Shown here: positions 9,805 through 18,944 of the stretch, one piece after another
How positions within the stretch are numbered: position 1 is the first letter of the stretch
Layout of the letters: each line of letters begins with the position of its first letter
Notes under the pieces: model-generated
Told to the model about the DNA's origin: nothing
Seen by the model: only the letters and a program-made list of their open reading frames with translations
The model's database searches: none
Position numbers and translations under genes: made by a program
Assembly: GCF_001856685.1 (NCBI RefSeq)
Contig: NZ_CP017812.1
Span: 1,612,001 to 1,676,000 of the forward strand
Direction: 5' to 3'
DNA from: Boudabousia tangfeifanii
GTDB lineage: Bacteria > Actinomycetota > Actinomycetes > Actinomycetales > Actinomycetaceae
DNA: 64,000 bases

Positions 9805-9826
9805 TGGCCGAGGACGTCCTCGGCCA
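9805..9826. repeat. 22-bp perfect palindrome between mdh and ppk2
   Basis: TGGCCGAGGAC and its exact reverse complement abut, with centre ACGT at 9814-9817. It lies in the divergent mdh-ppk2 promoter region, about 170 bp from mdh and 110 bp from ppk2. It equals two head-to-head copies of CGAGGACG. The first 18 nt recur at 26801-26818. It could be an operator for a dimeric regulator or an instance of the genome-wide octamer. Confidence 0.7.
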
Positions 9827-9935
9827 GCATGAGTGACTAAGGGCCCGAAAATAGCTCACAGGAATGTGATGGTGCGCATACCAAATTATTTCCGTAAGAT
9901 TAGAGAGGTAATCTCCGACTAGAAGGAAGTATGAG

Positions 9936-11423
9936 ATGGGCAAGGGAAAAGATAAAAAAGTTGAGTTCTGGGAAGCGGATCCGCGTCTAGCTCTCCTAGT
10001 AGATGACCACTTTGATTTGGCGGCATTTGACCGGGAGGCAACCCCAGGTTGGGCTGGAAGCGAGAAAGACTACAAAGACTATCTTGCCCTTCGAGCTAAG
10101 GAACTAGATGACCTCCAAGAAAGGCTCTTCGCCCATGGTCGGACCGGCCACAATGAACGAATTCTTTTAGTGACCCAAGGTCTAGACACCGCTGGGAAAG
10201 GTGGTTTAGCCCGTCATGTCATGGGCTTGGTCGACCCACAAGGTGTCAAGCTAACAGCCTTTAAGAAACCTACCGAGGCCGAACAGAAGGAACATTTCCT
10301 TGAGCGGATTAAGCGCGCGCTTCCTGGCCCTGGCATGATTGGCTTCTTCGATCGTTCGCATTATGAAGATATTTTGGTGCCAGCCGTGAACGGGGCACCG
10401 GCCGAAATGCTCAATGAGCGAGCCGCGGAGATTGCTCAGTTTGAACAAGACCTGATTGCCGACGGTTGCCGGATTATCAAGGTTTGCCTCATGGTTTCAT
10501 ATCGTGAACAGGGCCGTCGTCTCCAAGCTCGTCTGGATCGTCCAGATAAGTATTGGAAGATGTCTCCCTACGACTTGGTGGTTCGTTCCCAGTGGTATCA
10601 CTACCAGTCGGTCTATCAAGCCATGTTGCGTTCAACTTCGACCGATGCTGCCCCGTGGATGGCCATCCCGGCTGACAATAAGTGGTACGCTCGTGCGGCG
10701 GTAACCGAGGCTCTGACTCGTACCCTCGAAGAAATGGATCTGGGTTGGCCAGAAGCCAATTTTGACATTGCGGAACAACGTCGCATTCTTAACTTGACGA
10801 TGCCACCGGAAGATATTTCAAAGGAAAGCAAACGCGCCACCCAAGCTGCCGAAAAGGCTGCTAAGGACGAAGAAAAAGCAGCTAAGAAGGCGAAAAAGGC
10901 AGAAGAAAAAGCCAAAAAGGAAGCCCTAAAGGCTAAAGCCAAAGAAGCTGAGGAAGCGAAAAAAGCAGAAGCTACAAACGCCGCAGCCAAAGAAGAACAG
11001 ACCGAGGCGAATGACGACCCAAAAGTAGTTAAGGCCGAGGCCACAAAGACGGCTGAGGTCAAGACAGACGATAAGTCGAACGAATCAGCCAAGGCCAAAA
11101 CAAATGCCAAGTCTGAGACTACAGCCAAGGCCAATGCCGCTAAGAAGTCTGGTGGAACAAAGCGCACCACGCGCAAAAGCACCGCGAAATCCAAGACTAC
11201 AAAAACTGGTTCAACGCGGGCAAGTAGCAGCAAACGAGCAACTACCGCCAAGCGGAGCACTAGCACTAAACGGACTAGCGGAACGAAACAAGCCAACGGT
11301 ACCAAGCGGGCCACTTCCTCCAAGCGGAGCAGTTCGACCAAGCGCAGTGCTGCAGCTAAGCGTTCTACAGCGACCAAACGGGCCACTGGAACGAAACGCA
11401 CGACCAAGGCCAAGTCGAAGTAG
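9936..11423 (+). CDS. ppk2: PPK2 polyphosphate kinase with histone-like basic tail
   Basis: The 495-residue protein has two parts. Residues 1 to about 290 form a complete PPK2 domain: Walker A GLDTAGKGG near residue 82, Walker B GFFDRSHYEDI near 136, and lid-region arginines in SYREQGRRLQARL. PPK2 enzymes transfer phosphate between polyphosphate and nucleotides. Residues about 296-495 form a low-complexity tail, first Ala/Lys/Glu-rich and probably coiled coil, then Lys/Thr/Ser-rich with repeated TKR and SKR units, like histone H1. PPK2 proteins normally end near residue 300. The ATG at 9936 has an AGAAGGAAG ribosome site. The tail could bind polyphosphate, DNA or RNA (inference). Confidence 0.9.
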   Translation: MGKGKDKKVEFWEADPRLALLVDDHFDLAAFDREATPGWAGSEKDYKDYLALRAKELDDLQERLFAHGRTGHNERILLVTQGLDTAGKGGLARHVMGLVDPQGVKLTAFKKPTEAEQKEHFLERIKRALPGPGMIGFFDRSHYEDILVPAVNGAPAEMLNERAAEIAQFEQDLIADGCRIIKVCLMVSYREQGRRLQARLDRPDKYWKMSPYDLVVRSQWYHYQSVYQAMLRSTSTDAAPWMAIPADNKWYARAAVTEALTRTLEEMDLGWPEANFDIAEQRRILNLTMPPEDISKESKRATQAAEKAAKDEEKAAKKAKKAEEKAKKEALKAKAKEAEEAKKAEATNAAAKEEQTEANDDPKVVKAEATKTAEVKTDDKSNESAKAKTNAKSETTAKANAAKKSGGTKRTTRKSTAKSKTTKTGSTRASSSKRATTAKRSTSTKRTSGTKQANGTKRATSSKRSSSTKRSAAAKRSTATKRATGTKRTTKAKSK

Positions 11424-11439
11424 CCGGTTTTAACTTCAC

Positions 11440-11485
11440 AATTAGTTTTCCCCCAACCAAAACTTTGGTTGGGGGAAAACTAATT
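11440..11485. terminator. Bidirectional terminator between ppk2 and pgi
   Basis: An inverted repeat of about 21 bp (11440-11461 with 11464-11485) has a very short loop. It lies between the convergent ppk2 and pgi stops, 17 and 9 bp away. The A/T-rich ends on both sides let it serve both directions. Confidence 0.8.
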
Positions 11486-11493
11486 CAGCTTTT

Positions 11494-13161
11494 TCAGCCG
11501 CGGTTTTCGCGGTAGTAGCGGATGAGTTCCTGAGTGGAATCGTCCTGTGCCTCTAGTGCAGCTTCATCACCAGCAACTGCTGGGTAGATCTGCAACGCAA
11601 GCTGCTTACCAAGTTCTACGCCCCACTGGTCGTAGGAGTTTACGCCCCAAACGGCACCTTGTACGAAGGTGATGTGTTCGTAGAGGGCAATCAACTGACC
11701 AAGCACGGATGGGGTCAAAGCCGGAGCCATAATCGAAGTGGATGGCTTGTTGCCGGTAAAGACACGAGCCGGAACGATTTCTTCAGCGGTTCCTTCAGCG
11801 CGAACCTCTTCCTCGGTCTTACCGAAGGCGAGAGCCTTGGTTTGAGCGAAGAAGTTGGACAAGAACAGCTCGTGCACGTTCTTTTCCCCATCAGCAAGTG
11901 GGTAGGCACTACGAGCAAAAGCAATGAAATCAGCAGGAATGAGCTGAGTGCCCTGGTGGATTAGCTGGTAGAAAGCGTGCTGACCATTGGTGCCAGGTTC
12001 GCCCCAGAAGATCTCGCCGGTGGCGTAGTCAATCTGAGCTCCATCCCAACGGACCGACTTTCCGTTCGATTCCATGGTGAGCTGCTGTAGGTAGGCTGGG
12101 AAACGGTGAAGCTGCTGGGCGTATGGCAATACGGCGTGCGAAGCTGCTCCGAGGAAGTTCACGTTCCACACGTTGAGCAAGCCCATGAGCAATGGCACGT
12201 TCTTCTCAGGTTCAGCCTGCTGGAAGTGGACATCCATGGCGTTGAAGCCGGCAAGGAAGTCAGCGAAGTTATCTGGGCCGAGGGCGATTGCTAGGACAGT
12301 GCCGATAGCGCTATCAACCGAGTAACGGCCGCCAACCCAATCCCAGAAACCGAAAGCGTTAGCCGGGTCGATCCCGAATTCAGCCACCTTATCGAGGGCG
12401 GTGGAAACGGCGACGAAGTGCTTGGCAACAGCTTCGGAGGTGTCATCGCCCTGCAAGGCGCCCTGCGCCCGCAAAGTGTCTAGCAGCCAAGTGCGAGCCA
12501 AGCGTGCATTGGTCAAAGTTTCTAGGGTGGTGAAGGTCTTTGAAGCCACAATGAACAAAGTGGTTTCTGGATCCAAATCAGCAGTCTTCTGGGCCACGTC
12601 AGTAGGATCGATGTTTGAAATGAAGCGGCATTCGAGGCCTTCCTTGACGTAAGGCTTGAGGGCTTCGTACACCATGACTGGGCCGAGGTCGGAACCACCG
12701 ATGCCGATGTTCACCACGTGAGTGATGGACTTACCGGTAATGCCCTTCCACTGGCCTTCACGCACCTTGTTGGCAAAGTCGTAGACACGGTTGAGCACTG
12801 AGTGCACATCGGTAACTACTTCTTGACCATCAACCATTAGCTTGTCGGTTGCTGGACGACGCAGCGCGGTGTGGAGTACTGCGCGGTCTTCCGTGTTGTT
12901 GATGTGGTCGCCTGCAAACATCTGATCGCGACGGCCAAGCACATCAGTTTCATCGGCTAGGTCTAGGAGGTTCTTGAGGACATCGTCAGTCAACAAGTTC
13001 TTCGACAGATCAACATGTAGGTCAGCTGCATCAAAAGTAAACTTTTCGACTCGCTGACGGTCAGAGTCAAACCAGCCACGTAGATCTGGTTCGAGTTCCG
13101 ACTTTAGCTGGGCAAGACGAGTCCATGCTTCAGTGATAGTGGGGTTGATCGGGTCTTTCAT
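11494..13161 (-). CDS. pgi: Glucose-6-phosphate isomerase
   Basis: The 555-residue enzyme interconverts glucose-6-phosphate and fructose-6-phosphate in glycolysis. Motifs include [13 protein letters not shown], the sugar-phosphate site [24 protein letters not shown] and [13 protein letters not shown]. Length and order match the long bacterial/eukaryotic-type GPI. The frame is open to 13188, but the start is placed at ATG 13161 because AAGGAG lies 6 nt before it and the protein then opens [13 protein letters not shown], as in relatives. The next gene upstream on the same strand (DUF3017) ends 38 bp away and may be co-transcribed. Confidence 0.95.
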   Translation of the reverse strand: MKDPINPTITEAWTRLAQLKSELEPDLRGWFDSDRQRVEKFTFDAADLHVDLSKNLLTDDVLKNLLDLADETDVLGRRDQMFAGDHINNTEDRAVLHTALRRPATDKLMVDGQEVVTDVHSVLNRVYDFANKVREGQWKGITGKSITHVVNIGIGGSDLGPVMVYEALKPYVKEGLECRFISNIDPTDVAQKTADLDPETTLFIVASKTFTTLETLTNARLARTWLLDTLRAQGALQGDDTSEAVAKHFVAVSTALDKVAEFGIDPANAFGFWDWVGGRYSVDSAIGTVLAIALGPDNFADFLAGFNAMDVHFQQAEPEKNVPLLMGLLNVWNVNFLGAASHAVLPYAQQLHRFPAYLQQLTMESNGKSVRWDGAQIDYATGEIFWGEPGTNGQHAFYQLIHQGTQLIPADFIAFARSAYPLADGEKNVHELFLSNFFAQTKALAFGKTEEEVRAEGTAEEIVPARVFTGNKPSTSIMAPALTPSVLGQLIALYEHITFVQGAVWGVNSYDQWGVELGKQLALQIYPAVAGDEAALEAQDDSTQELIRYYRENRG

Positions 13162-13199
13162 GAGGCTCCTTAAAATTGTTTGAACCAAGGTTTCGGGTG

Positions 13200-13475
13200 T
13201 TAGCTACCAACCGCAACAAGAGCATAGGGCGAAAGCAGAAGCAGACCGATTCCCACTAATAAGAAGAAGAGGGCATCTATCCACCATTGCTTTGCCGCAA
13301 ACCAAGCATCGTCACCCCGCCAAAGAACGCGGGATAAACCTGCCAAGATGCTAGCTGCAGCGAGTATCCGAATAGCAAGGATTAGCTGTCCGGCAAATGC
13401 TAAGCCGGTGATGGCAATGAGTAAAGCTACCGAGATGATCGAGGCAGCCCACACCCAGAACCGATTTTTATTCAC
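13200..13475 (-). CDS. DUF3017 membrane protein
   Basis: The 91-residue protein has three predicted membrane helices, around residues 8-28, 30-48 and 66-86, with the conserved loop [14 protein letters not shown]. That loop and the position just downstream of purH match the actinobacterial DUF3017 family. Function is unknown. The GTG at 13475 is the only reasonable start and lies 16 bp after the purH stop, so it is read with purH. Confidence 0.75.
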   Translation of the reverse strand: MNKNRFWVWAASIISVALLIAITGLAFAGQLILAIRILAAASILAGLSRVLWRGDDAWFAAKQWWIDALFFLLVGIGLLLLSPYALVAVGS

Positions 13476-13491
13476 CCTAAGATTGTACCTG

Positions 13492-15156
13492 TTAGTGGAA
13501 GAAGTGACGAGCTCCAGTTAGGTACATGGTGATTCCAGCAGCATTTGCGGCATCGATTACTTCTTGGTCACGGATCGATCCACCAGGCTGCACAACAGCT
13601 TTGACTCCTGCATCGATTAGGATCTGCAAGCCATCAGCAAAGGGGAAGAAGGCATCCGAGGCCGCCACGGCTCCGCGGGCCCGCTCGGGGGCAGATTTAG
13701 CTTGTGCACCTCGCGCTCCCCCAGGCGTGTCAATCTCTGCAGCAGCATCGCCAGTGGAACGGGCCCCTAGAGTGTTGGCACGTTCGACCGCGAGTTTGCA
13801 AGAATCAACGCGGTTTACTTGTCCCATGCCAACGCCCACCGAGGCGCCCTCGGATACTAGCAAAATCGCGTTCGATTTCACGGCTCGCACAGTGCGCCAA
13901 GCAAACTCAAGGTCAGCCAAGGTGGCTTCATCGGCCGGGGTACCAGCAGCTAGAGTCCAATTAGCGGCACTATCAAAATCGCCGTCCACATCGTCAGTAC
14001 GCTGATAGAGAGCACCTCCCGAAACTGGACGAACTTCATAGCCGCCGCGCTTCGGTGGCTTCACTTCAAGGAGGCGCAAGTTCTTTTTGCTCTGCAAAAC
14101 TTCCAAAGCCTCTGGGGTAAACTCGGGAGCCAAAACCACCTCGGTGAAAATCGGCTTGATCTGCTCGGCCAGCTCCAAAGTCACCGGACGGTTTGCGCAA
14201 ATCACGCCACCGAAAGCTGAAACGGGATCGCAAGCGTGAGCGCGACGATGCGCCGTAGCAATATCGTCAGCAATCGCAATCCCACAAGGATTAGCATGCT
14301 TGATTACAGCCACGCAAGGTTGTGGGTGATCGTAGGCGGCACGCAAGGCCGCGTCAGCATCAACATAGTTGTTGTAGCTCATTTCCTTGCCGTGGAGCTG
14401 GCGGGCATTCGCAATGCCGGCTTCTCCCCCATCGGTGTAAAGCGCAGCAGCTTGATGTGGGTTTTCGCCATAGCGCAAAGTGGCTTTCTGTTCCCAAGTG
14501 CGAGCGAGCTGGGTTGGTAGCGTTCCCTCGTCCTCATTGAGTTGTTGTGCCATCCAAGTTGATACTGCCACATCATAAGCAGCAGTATGGGCAAAGGCAG
14601 CAGCTGCCAACTGGCGACGGTCGGCTAGGTCGAAACCTTCTCCCTTAGCTGCCGCAACCACGGCCTCGTACTTCTGGGGATCAACTACCACTGCCACCGA
14701 AGGGTGGTTTTTAGCGGCCGCACGAACCATGGAAGGTCCGCCAATATCGATCTGTTCCACGCACTCGTCAAAGTTTGCACCACTCGCAACCGTTTGAGTG
14801 AAGGGGTAAAGATTGCAAACCACTAGATCGAATGGGGCAACCTCAAGTTCTTCCAGCTGTGCGACATGGTCAGACTTACGACGATCCGCCAGAATGCCAG
14901 CATGGACCTTTGGATGCAAAGTCTTGACGCGCCCTTCAAGGCACTCAGGGAAACCGGTAACGCTTTCGACCCCAGTAACTGGTAGTCCGGCCTCGGCAAT
15001 CTTGGCGGCAGTCGAACCCGTAGATACGATTTCTACCCCGGCGTCAACCAAGCCCTTCGCAAGTTCTAGAAGCCCAGTTTTGTCGTAAACCGAAATGAGT
15101 GCACGTCGAATCGGCACAAAGTTCAAGGTAATTTCAGGTGAGGTGAAAGCGCTCAT
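13492..15156 (-). CDS. purH: AICAR transformylase / IMP cyclohydrolase
   Basis: The 554-residue bifunctional enzyme makes the last two steps of IMP synthesis. An N-terminal MGS-like IMP cyclohydrolase domain opens [15 protein letters not shown] and includes STGSTAAKI. The AICAR transformylase domain holds the active-site KHANPCG and ends in the usual [10 protein letters not shown]. It uses 10-formyl-THF, made by FolD/GlyA encoded 9 kb away. Start 15156 is preferred because GGGGG lies just upstream; ATG 15168 in the same frame is the alternative. A ZTP riboswitch precedes it. No purN gene is found on its usual upstream side. Confidence 0.95.
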   Translation of the reverse strand: MSAFTSPEITLNFVPIRRALISVYDKTGLLELAKGLVDAGVEIVSTGSTAAKIAEAGLPVTGVESVTGFPECLEGRVKTLHPKVHAGILADRRKSDHVAQLEELEVAPFDLVVCNLYPFTQTVASGANFDECVEQIDIGGPSMVRAAAKNHPSVAVVVDPQKYEAVVAAAKGEGFDLADRRQLAAAAFAHTAAYDVAVSTWMAQQLNEDEGTLPTQLARTWEQKATLRYGENPHQAAALYTDGGEAGIANARQLHGKEMSYNNYVDADAALRAAYDHPQPCVAVIKHANPCGIAIADDIATAHRRAHACDPVSAFGGVICANRPVTLELAEQIKPIFTEVVLAPEFTPEALEVLQSKKNLRLLEVKPPKRGGYEVRPVSGGALYQRTDDVDGDFDSAANWTLAAGTPADEATLADLEFAWRTVRAVKSNAILLVSEGASVGVGMGQVNRVDSCKLAVERANTLGARSTGDAAAEIDTPGGARGAQAKSAPERARGAVAASDAFFPFADGLQILIDAGVKAVVQPGGSIRDQEVIDAANAAGITMYLTGARHFFH

Positions 15157-15199
15157 TAAAGCCCCCATATGCTCGGTGTAAGTACAGTTTCCTACACCC

Positions 15200-15283
15200 C
15201 CAACGCCCAGGCGTGCGACGCATCAAGGGGGACCAGATCGCTTCCCAGTGGTAACCACTTTTTCGCGCCAGTTACGATCCGTG
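15200..15283 (-). promoter_or_regulatory. ZTP (pfl) riboswitch upstream of purH
   Basis: Read on the minus strand, GATCGTAACTGGCG is followed by a GTGG/CCAC hairpin, CTGGGAAGCGATC closing the first stem, a linker, and CGCCTGGGCG. These are the conserved segments of the pfl/ZTP aptamer, including the pseudoknot-forming CGCCTGGGC element. ZTP builds up when 10-formyl-THF is short, and these RNAs then switch on purine and one-carbon genes. The element ends about 40 nt before the purH start. A GGTGTA/TACACC hairpin (15175-15198) lies between and has no U run, so control is probably at translation. Identified by eye from consensus memory. Confidence 0.8.
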
Positions 15284-15322
15284 CCCAGTCTAGCAGGTTT
15301 GTTTTAACTTGCCACGTCTGTT

Positions 15323-16648
15323 TCAGGCAGGTTCATTCGTTTCCGAAACAGGGGCGGTTGCAGGCTCATCCCCTACGGGCACTGCTCGCAAGCGAGTGCT
15401 TAGTTTGATCCGCTTATCGCGCGCCCAAGAAACGACCGTAGTGCTAAAAATGAGCCTGGTTAGCGCATACGTTCCCCATGTTTCCAGCCAAATGATGGGG
15501 AAAGCAACTAGGAACCGAGGACCGACCTGCTGCCAATAGCCATCCCCCAAGGAACCGCTACTGGTCCAAAGCCAAAGGGCTAGAACGAGGGCGAAAAATA
15601 CCCCGGATACTAACAGCACGCGCCAGAGTTGCGCTAAGGTACGCCGTGAACGCCAAGCGCCATAGATCCCAAAGGCGAAAAAGACCGGCCAAAGAAATGG
15701 CCAAAACCCTGGGGTTTGCGAAGGAAAGACCGCTAATACTGGAATCGCTGGAACCGTTACTAGATTTGCGGTAGCAGTGCTTTGCCAGGCTCCCACTCCC
15801 AAGTAAACCCCAGCTCCGCTAGTCCAGGCTGCAGCCCAAGCAAGTAGCACTGGGAAGAACATTAGTTGCAACAAAATTAGCAAGATGTTCTCGGTGCCAG
15901 AACCGCCCAACATTTGAGTCACCAAGGTTAGTCGCGGCCATGAAACGGCTAAGACAACAACTGCAAAAACGAGAGTAAAAGCCACCAATGCCAGCAATAG
16001 TTGATAGCCCATTTCTAGCCCACGGAAAATGTCCCGAGGAAGGTTGCAAATCCAGTTAAGCACCGGGTCTTTCCGTCGTTCGTCTCCGACCATGCCAAGA
16101 GTACGATCTTGTTCTCGGCGGTAGGCACGGATTTGGCTCAACGCTCGCCAAACTATAGCTACGAAGGATACTAGGCCAGCACCTAAACAAACTTGAAGAA
16201 GGCTGGGGACGCCAGCCGTAGCTCCAATAACCAAAGTTGAGAGCACGAAACCTAGAGGAAAGAAAATAAGTGCGCCCATTTGGCACTGCTTGCGCAATTT
16301 CAAAGCCAATTGTGATTGCAATAAAATCAGCAAAGTAGCTCCGCTAGGTAGCAACGTCATTACGCCACTGGGCAGATTAAGTCCCCCGAACAAGGCGGCT
16401 GACCACATTTGGGTGGCATATCCCAGCACAGTTGTCCAAGCGACGTTAGAGAGCCAACGGTTATCTGCTTGTAAAGCGTAGGTGCCCGAAACCAGCATCA
16501 GGACGATCGCCCAAGAGGAGAAAGCTACTTCTACTCCTGCCAAAAAAAGACGTGACCAGCCATGTGGCATCGTCAATTTTGGTTGGGCGCTACCCGAAAC
16601 CGTGGTGACTTTACTAGGAGTGGAAAGAGTGGTTTCCTCTGCACTCAC
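15323..16648 (-). CDS. DUF6350 polytopic membrane protein (PerM-like)
   Basis: The 441-residue protein has about ten predicted membrane helices, a short N-terminal cytosolic segment ([17 protein letters not shown]) and a charged C-terminal tail. Position between sucD and purH and its hydrophobic pattern match the actinobacterial DUF6350 / cell-division protein PerM family. PerM affects division and persistence in mycobacteria; the role here is not known. The GTG start overlaps the sucD stop by 4 bp (GTGA), so it is the third gene of a sucC-sucD-DUF6350 operon. Confidence 0.75.
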   Translation of the reverse strand: MSAEETTLSTPSKVTTVSGSAQPKLTMPHGWSRLFLAGVEVAFSSWAIVLMLVSGTYALQADNRWLSNVAWTTVLGYATQMWSAALFGGLNLPSGVMTLLPSGATLLILLQSQLALKLRKQCQMGALIFFPLGFVLSTLVIGATAGVPSLLQVCLGAGLVSFVAIVWRALSQIRAYRREQDRTLGMVGDERRKDPVLNWICNLPRDIFRGLEMGYQLLLALVAFTLVFAVVVLAVSWPRLTLVTQMLGGSGTENILLILLQLMFFPVLLAWAAAWTSGAGVYLGVGAWQSTATANLVTVPAIPVLAVFPSQTPGFWPFLWPVFFAFGIYGAWRSRRTLAQLWRVLLVSGVFFALVLALWLWTSSGSLGDGYWQQVGPRFLVAFPIIWLETWGTYALTRLIFSTTVVSWARDKRIKLSTRLRAVPVGDEPATAPVSETNEPA

Positions 16649-17562
16649 GACAAAGCAGCCCGTGCTAGCTCAGCAGTTTGAGTTGGAGTTTTACCAACCT
16701 TTACTCCCACAGCTTCTAGCGCTTCAGCTTTAGCTGCGGCAGTCCCCGCAGAACCGGAGACGATAGCACCAGCGTGTCCCATCGTCTTACCCTCAGGGGC
16801 GGTAAAGCCCGCAATATAAGCCACTACTGGTTTGGTGACATTTTCCTTGATATAGGCGGCAGCGCGTTCTTCCGCATCGCCCCCGATTTCACCAATCATG
16901 ACGATTAGTTTCGTTTCCGGATCAGCTTCAAAGGCCTTAATCGCATCAATGTGGGTGGTACCAACAACCGGATCGCCACCAATACCGATACAGGTGGAGA
17001 AGCCAAGATCACGCAGTTCGTACATCAACTGATAAGTCAAAGTACCGGACTTGGATACCAGTCCAACGGGACCAGTGCCGGTGATATCGGCAGGGGTAAT
17101 ACCGACATTTGATTCCCCTGGGGTAATAATGCCAGGGCAGTTAGGGCCAATCAGGTTAACGCCATGATCGGCTGCGTATTGCCGGAAAGCGACCGCATCA
17201 GCGACCGGCACGCCCTCGGTAATCACTACAACTAGATCCAACTTGGCATCGACTGCTTCAAAAACAGCATCTTTAGTGAATGCGGGTGGCACAAAGATGA
17301 CCGAAACATTAGCCCCAGTAGCTTCCTTCGCAGCTTGTACCGTTCCATACACCTGTACTTCATGCGTACCGTTGGCAACTTCTGCTGCTTTCGGACCGTA
17401 ACCAGTTACTTCAAAAGAAACGGTCTGGCCGTCCTTACGAGGATTCACCCCACCCACAATATTGGTGCCCGCATTGAGCATACGGTTGGTGTGTTTCATC
17501 CCTTCAGCACCAGTCATCCCTTGGACTAGTACTCGAGCATTTCCATCTAAGAAAATCGACAT
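16645..17562 (-). CDS. sucD: Succinyl-CoA ligase, alpha subunit
   Basis: The 305-residue subunit has the N-terminal CoA-binding Rossmann region ([17 protein letters not shown]), [13 protein letters not shown], and the phospho-histidine loop near [18 protein letters not shown]. Together with SucC it interconverts succinyl-CoA and succinate with NTP formation in the TCA cycle. AAAGGA lies 8 nt before the ATG. It starts 11 bp after the sucC stop. Confidence 0.96.
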   Translation of the reverse strand: MSIFLDGNARVLVQGMTGAEGMKHTNRMLNAGTNIVGGVNPRKDGQTVSFEVTGYGPKAAEVANGTHEVQVYGTVQAAKEATGANVSVIFVPPAFTKDAVFEAVDAKLDLVVVITEGVPVADAVAFRQYAADHGVNLIGPNCPGIITPGESNVGITPADITGTGPVGLVSKSGTLTYQLMYELRDLGFSTCIGIGGDPVVGTTHIDAIKAFEADPETKLIVMIGEIGGDAEERAAAYIKENVTKPVVAYIAGFTAPEGKTMGHAGAIVSGSAGTAAAKAEALEAVGVKVGKTPTQTAELARAALS

Positions 17563-17573
17563 GTTTAGTCCTT

Positions 17574-18752
17574 TCAGGCTTGTGGGCGCGCAGCGGCGGC
17601 TAGTTTGGCGGCAGTGGCAGCAGCCCCGTCCATGGTGTCACAGGTGGTCACGAGAGGATGGTTGGCTTTGGCTAAGATTTCTCGACCGGCCTCGACTCGG
17701 TTGCCATCAAGGCGAACCACGATTGGCTTAGTCGCTTTATCACCCAGAATATCGAGGGCTTGAACAATCCCATTCGCGACTTGATCGCATGCGGTAATAC
17801 CACCGAAGACATTGACGAGGACGGAGCGAACTTGTTCGTCTTCCAAAATTAGTTTCAAACCTGAAGCCATCACTTCAGCGTTTGCGCCACCACCAATATC
17901 GAGGAAGTTAGCAGGTTTAACTCCGTCAGCTTCACCGGCGTAAGCCACCACATCCAAGGTGGACATAACTAGACCGGCACCATTACCGATCACGCCAACT
18001 TCACCGGCTAAACGCACATAGTGAAGACCGAGTTCTTTAGCTAGCTGTTCGCGAGGATCCGCGGCACTTTCATCCACCAAGGAAGCGTGTGCCTGGTGAC
18101 GGAAAGAAGCATTGTCATCAAGTGACACCTTCGCATCAATCGCGAGGCATTCTCCTCTTGGGGTCATAACTAAGGGGTTAACTTCCACCAAGGTGGCGTC
18201 CTCGCCCTGGTAAACCTCCCAGAGTTTAACTAGCACCGGAGCGACTTTTTCATGATTCTCAGCTGGAATCTTAGCTGCCTCACAGATTTCTAGTGCCTTT
18301 GCATGATCAATCCCGACCTGCGGATCTAGCCCAATCTTGGCCAAGTCGTCTGGATGTTCCTTTGCCAAGGTTTCAATGTCCATCCCGCCTTGGGCGGAGC
18401 ACATGCACAAATGACGGCGATTAGTTCGGTCCAAAATGATTGAGAAGTAATATTCCGAAGCAATATCACAAGCCTCAGAAACCATTACCTGCCGTACTTT
18501 ATGCCCCTTAATATCGAGGCCGAGGATTCGGTCGGCTTTTTCTTGAGCCTCAGCAGCAGTCTTTGCTAATTTCACGCCACCGGCTTTTCCGCGACCACCA
18601 GTTTTCACCTGCGCTTTAATCACTAGCAGAGGCACATTCAGTTCTTTTGCCGCGCTTTCAGCATCCTGGGCGGTGGTCACTACCCGATCGGGTAACACCG
18701 GCACATCATAGTGTCGGAAGAGCTCTCGAGCCTGGTATTCGTAGAGGTCCAA
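17574..18752 (-). CDS. sucC: Succinyl-CoA ligase, beta subunit
   Basis: The 392-residue ATP-grasp subunit opens [20 protein letters not shown], includes [18 protein letters not shown] and the nucleotide-site EVNPLV, and ends with [17 protein letters not shown]. The start is placed at TTG 18752, where AAAGGA lies 6-7 nt upstream and the protein begins as in relatives (DLYEYQ). An in-frame TTG at 18776 has no ribosome site. It is the first gene of the sucC-sucD-DUF6350 operon. Confidence 0.94.
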   Translation of the reverse strand: MDLYEYQARELFRHYDVPVLPDRVVTTAQDAESAAKELNVPLLVIKAQVKTGGRGKAGGVKLAKTAAEAQEKADRILGLDIKGHKVRQVMVSEACDIASEYYFSIILDRTNRRHLCMCSAQGGMDIETLAKEHPDDLAKIGLDPQVGIDHAKALEICEAAKIPAENHEKVAPVLVKLWEVYQGEDATLVEVNPLVMTPRGECLAIDAKVSLDDNASFRHQAHASLVDESAADPREQLAKELGLHYVRLAGEVGVIGNGAGLVMSTLDVVAYAGEADGVKPANFLDIGGGANAEVMASGLKLILEDEQVRSVLVNVFGGITACDQVANGIVQALDILGDKATKPIVVRLDGNRVEAGREILAKANHPLVTTCDTMDGAAATAAKLAAAARPQA

Positions 18753-18944
18753 TGTGGTTCCTTTCGGGCCGATCAAGGTAGTTTCGGCAGAGCTAGCAAC
18801 TAGTTACAGCTCTACGTTAAACGTCATTATCTATTGTGCCACTTTCTGCCCAGTGCGCACGTCACAAACCCGCAAGTTTCTAAGCTAGTTTTTATTCGGG
18901 CAGTAGCATGTCCAGTCACCTATTTAGTGAGCAGAAGAAGCGTT

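Noticed and set aside
10616-11413. Long open frame on the minus strand opposite the ppk2 tail
   Set aside because: It is the complement of Lys/Ala/Thr-rich codons, giving an artificial Leu/Val/Arg-rich protein with no ribosome site; the plus-strand PPK2 frame is certain.
11150-11420. Repetitive AAGCG-type tract as a possible mobile or VNTR element
   Set aside because: The repeats are imperfect at the DNA level and follow codons of the TKR/SKR protein tail.
13162-13188. Upstream start for pgi at 13188
   Set aside because: The ATG at 13161 has AAGGAG at 6 nt and gives the family N-terminus; the extension has no such support.
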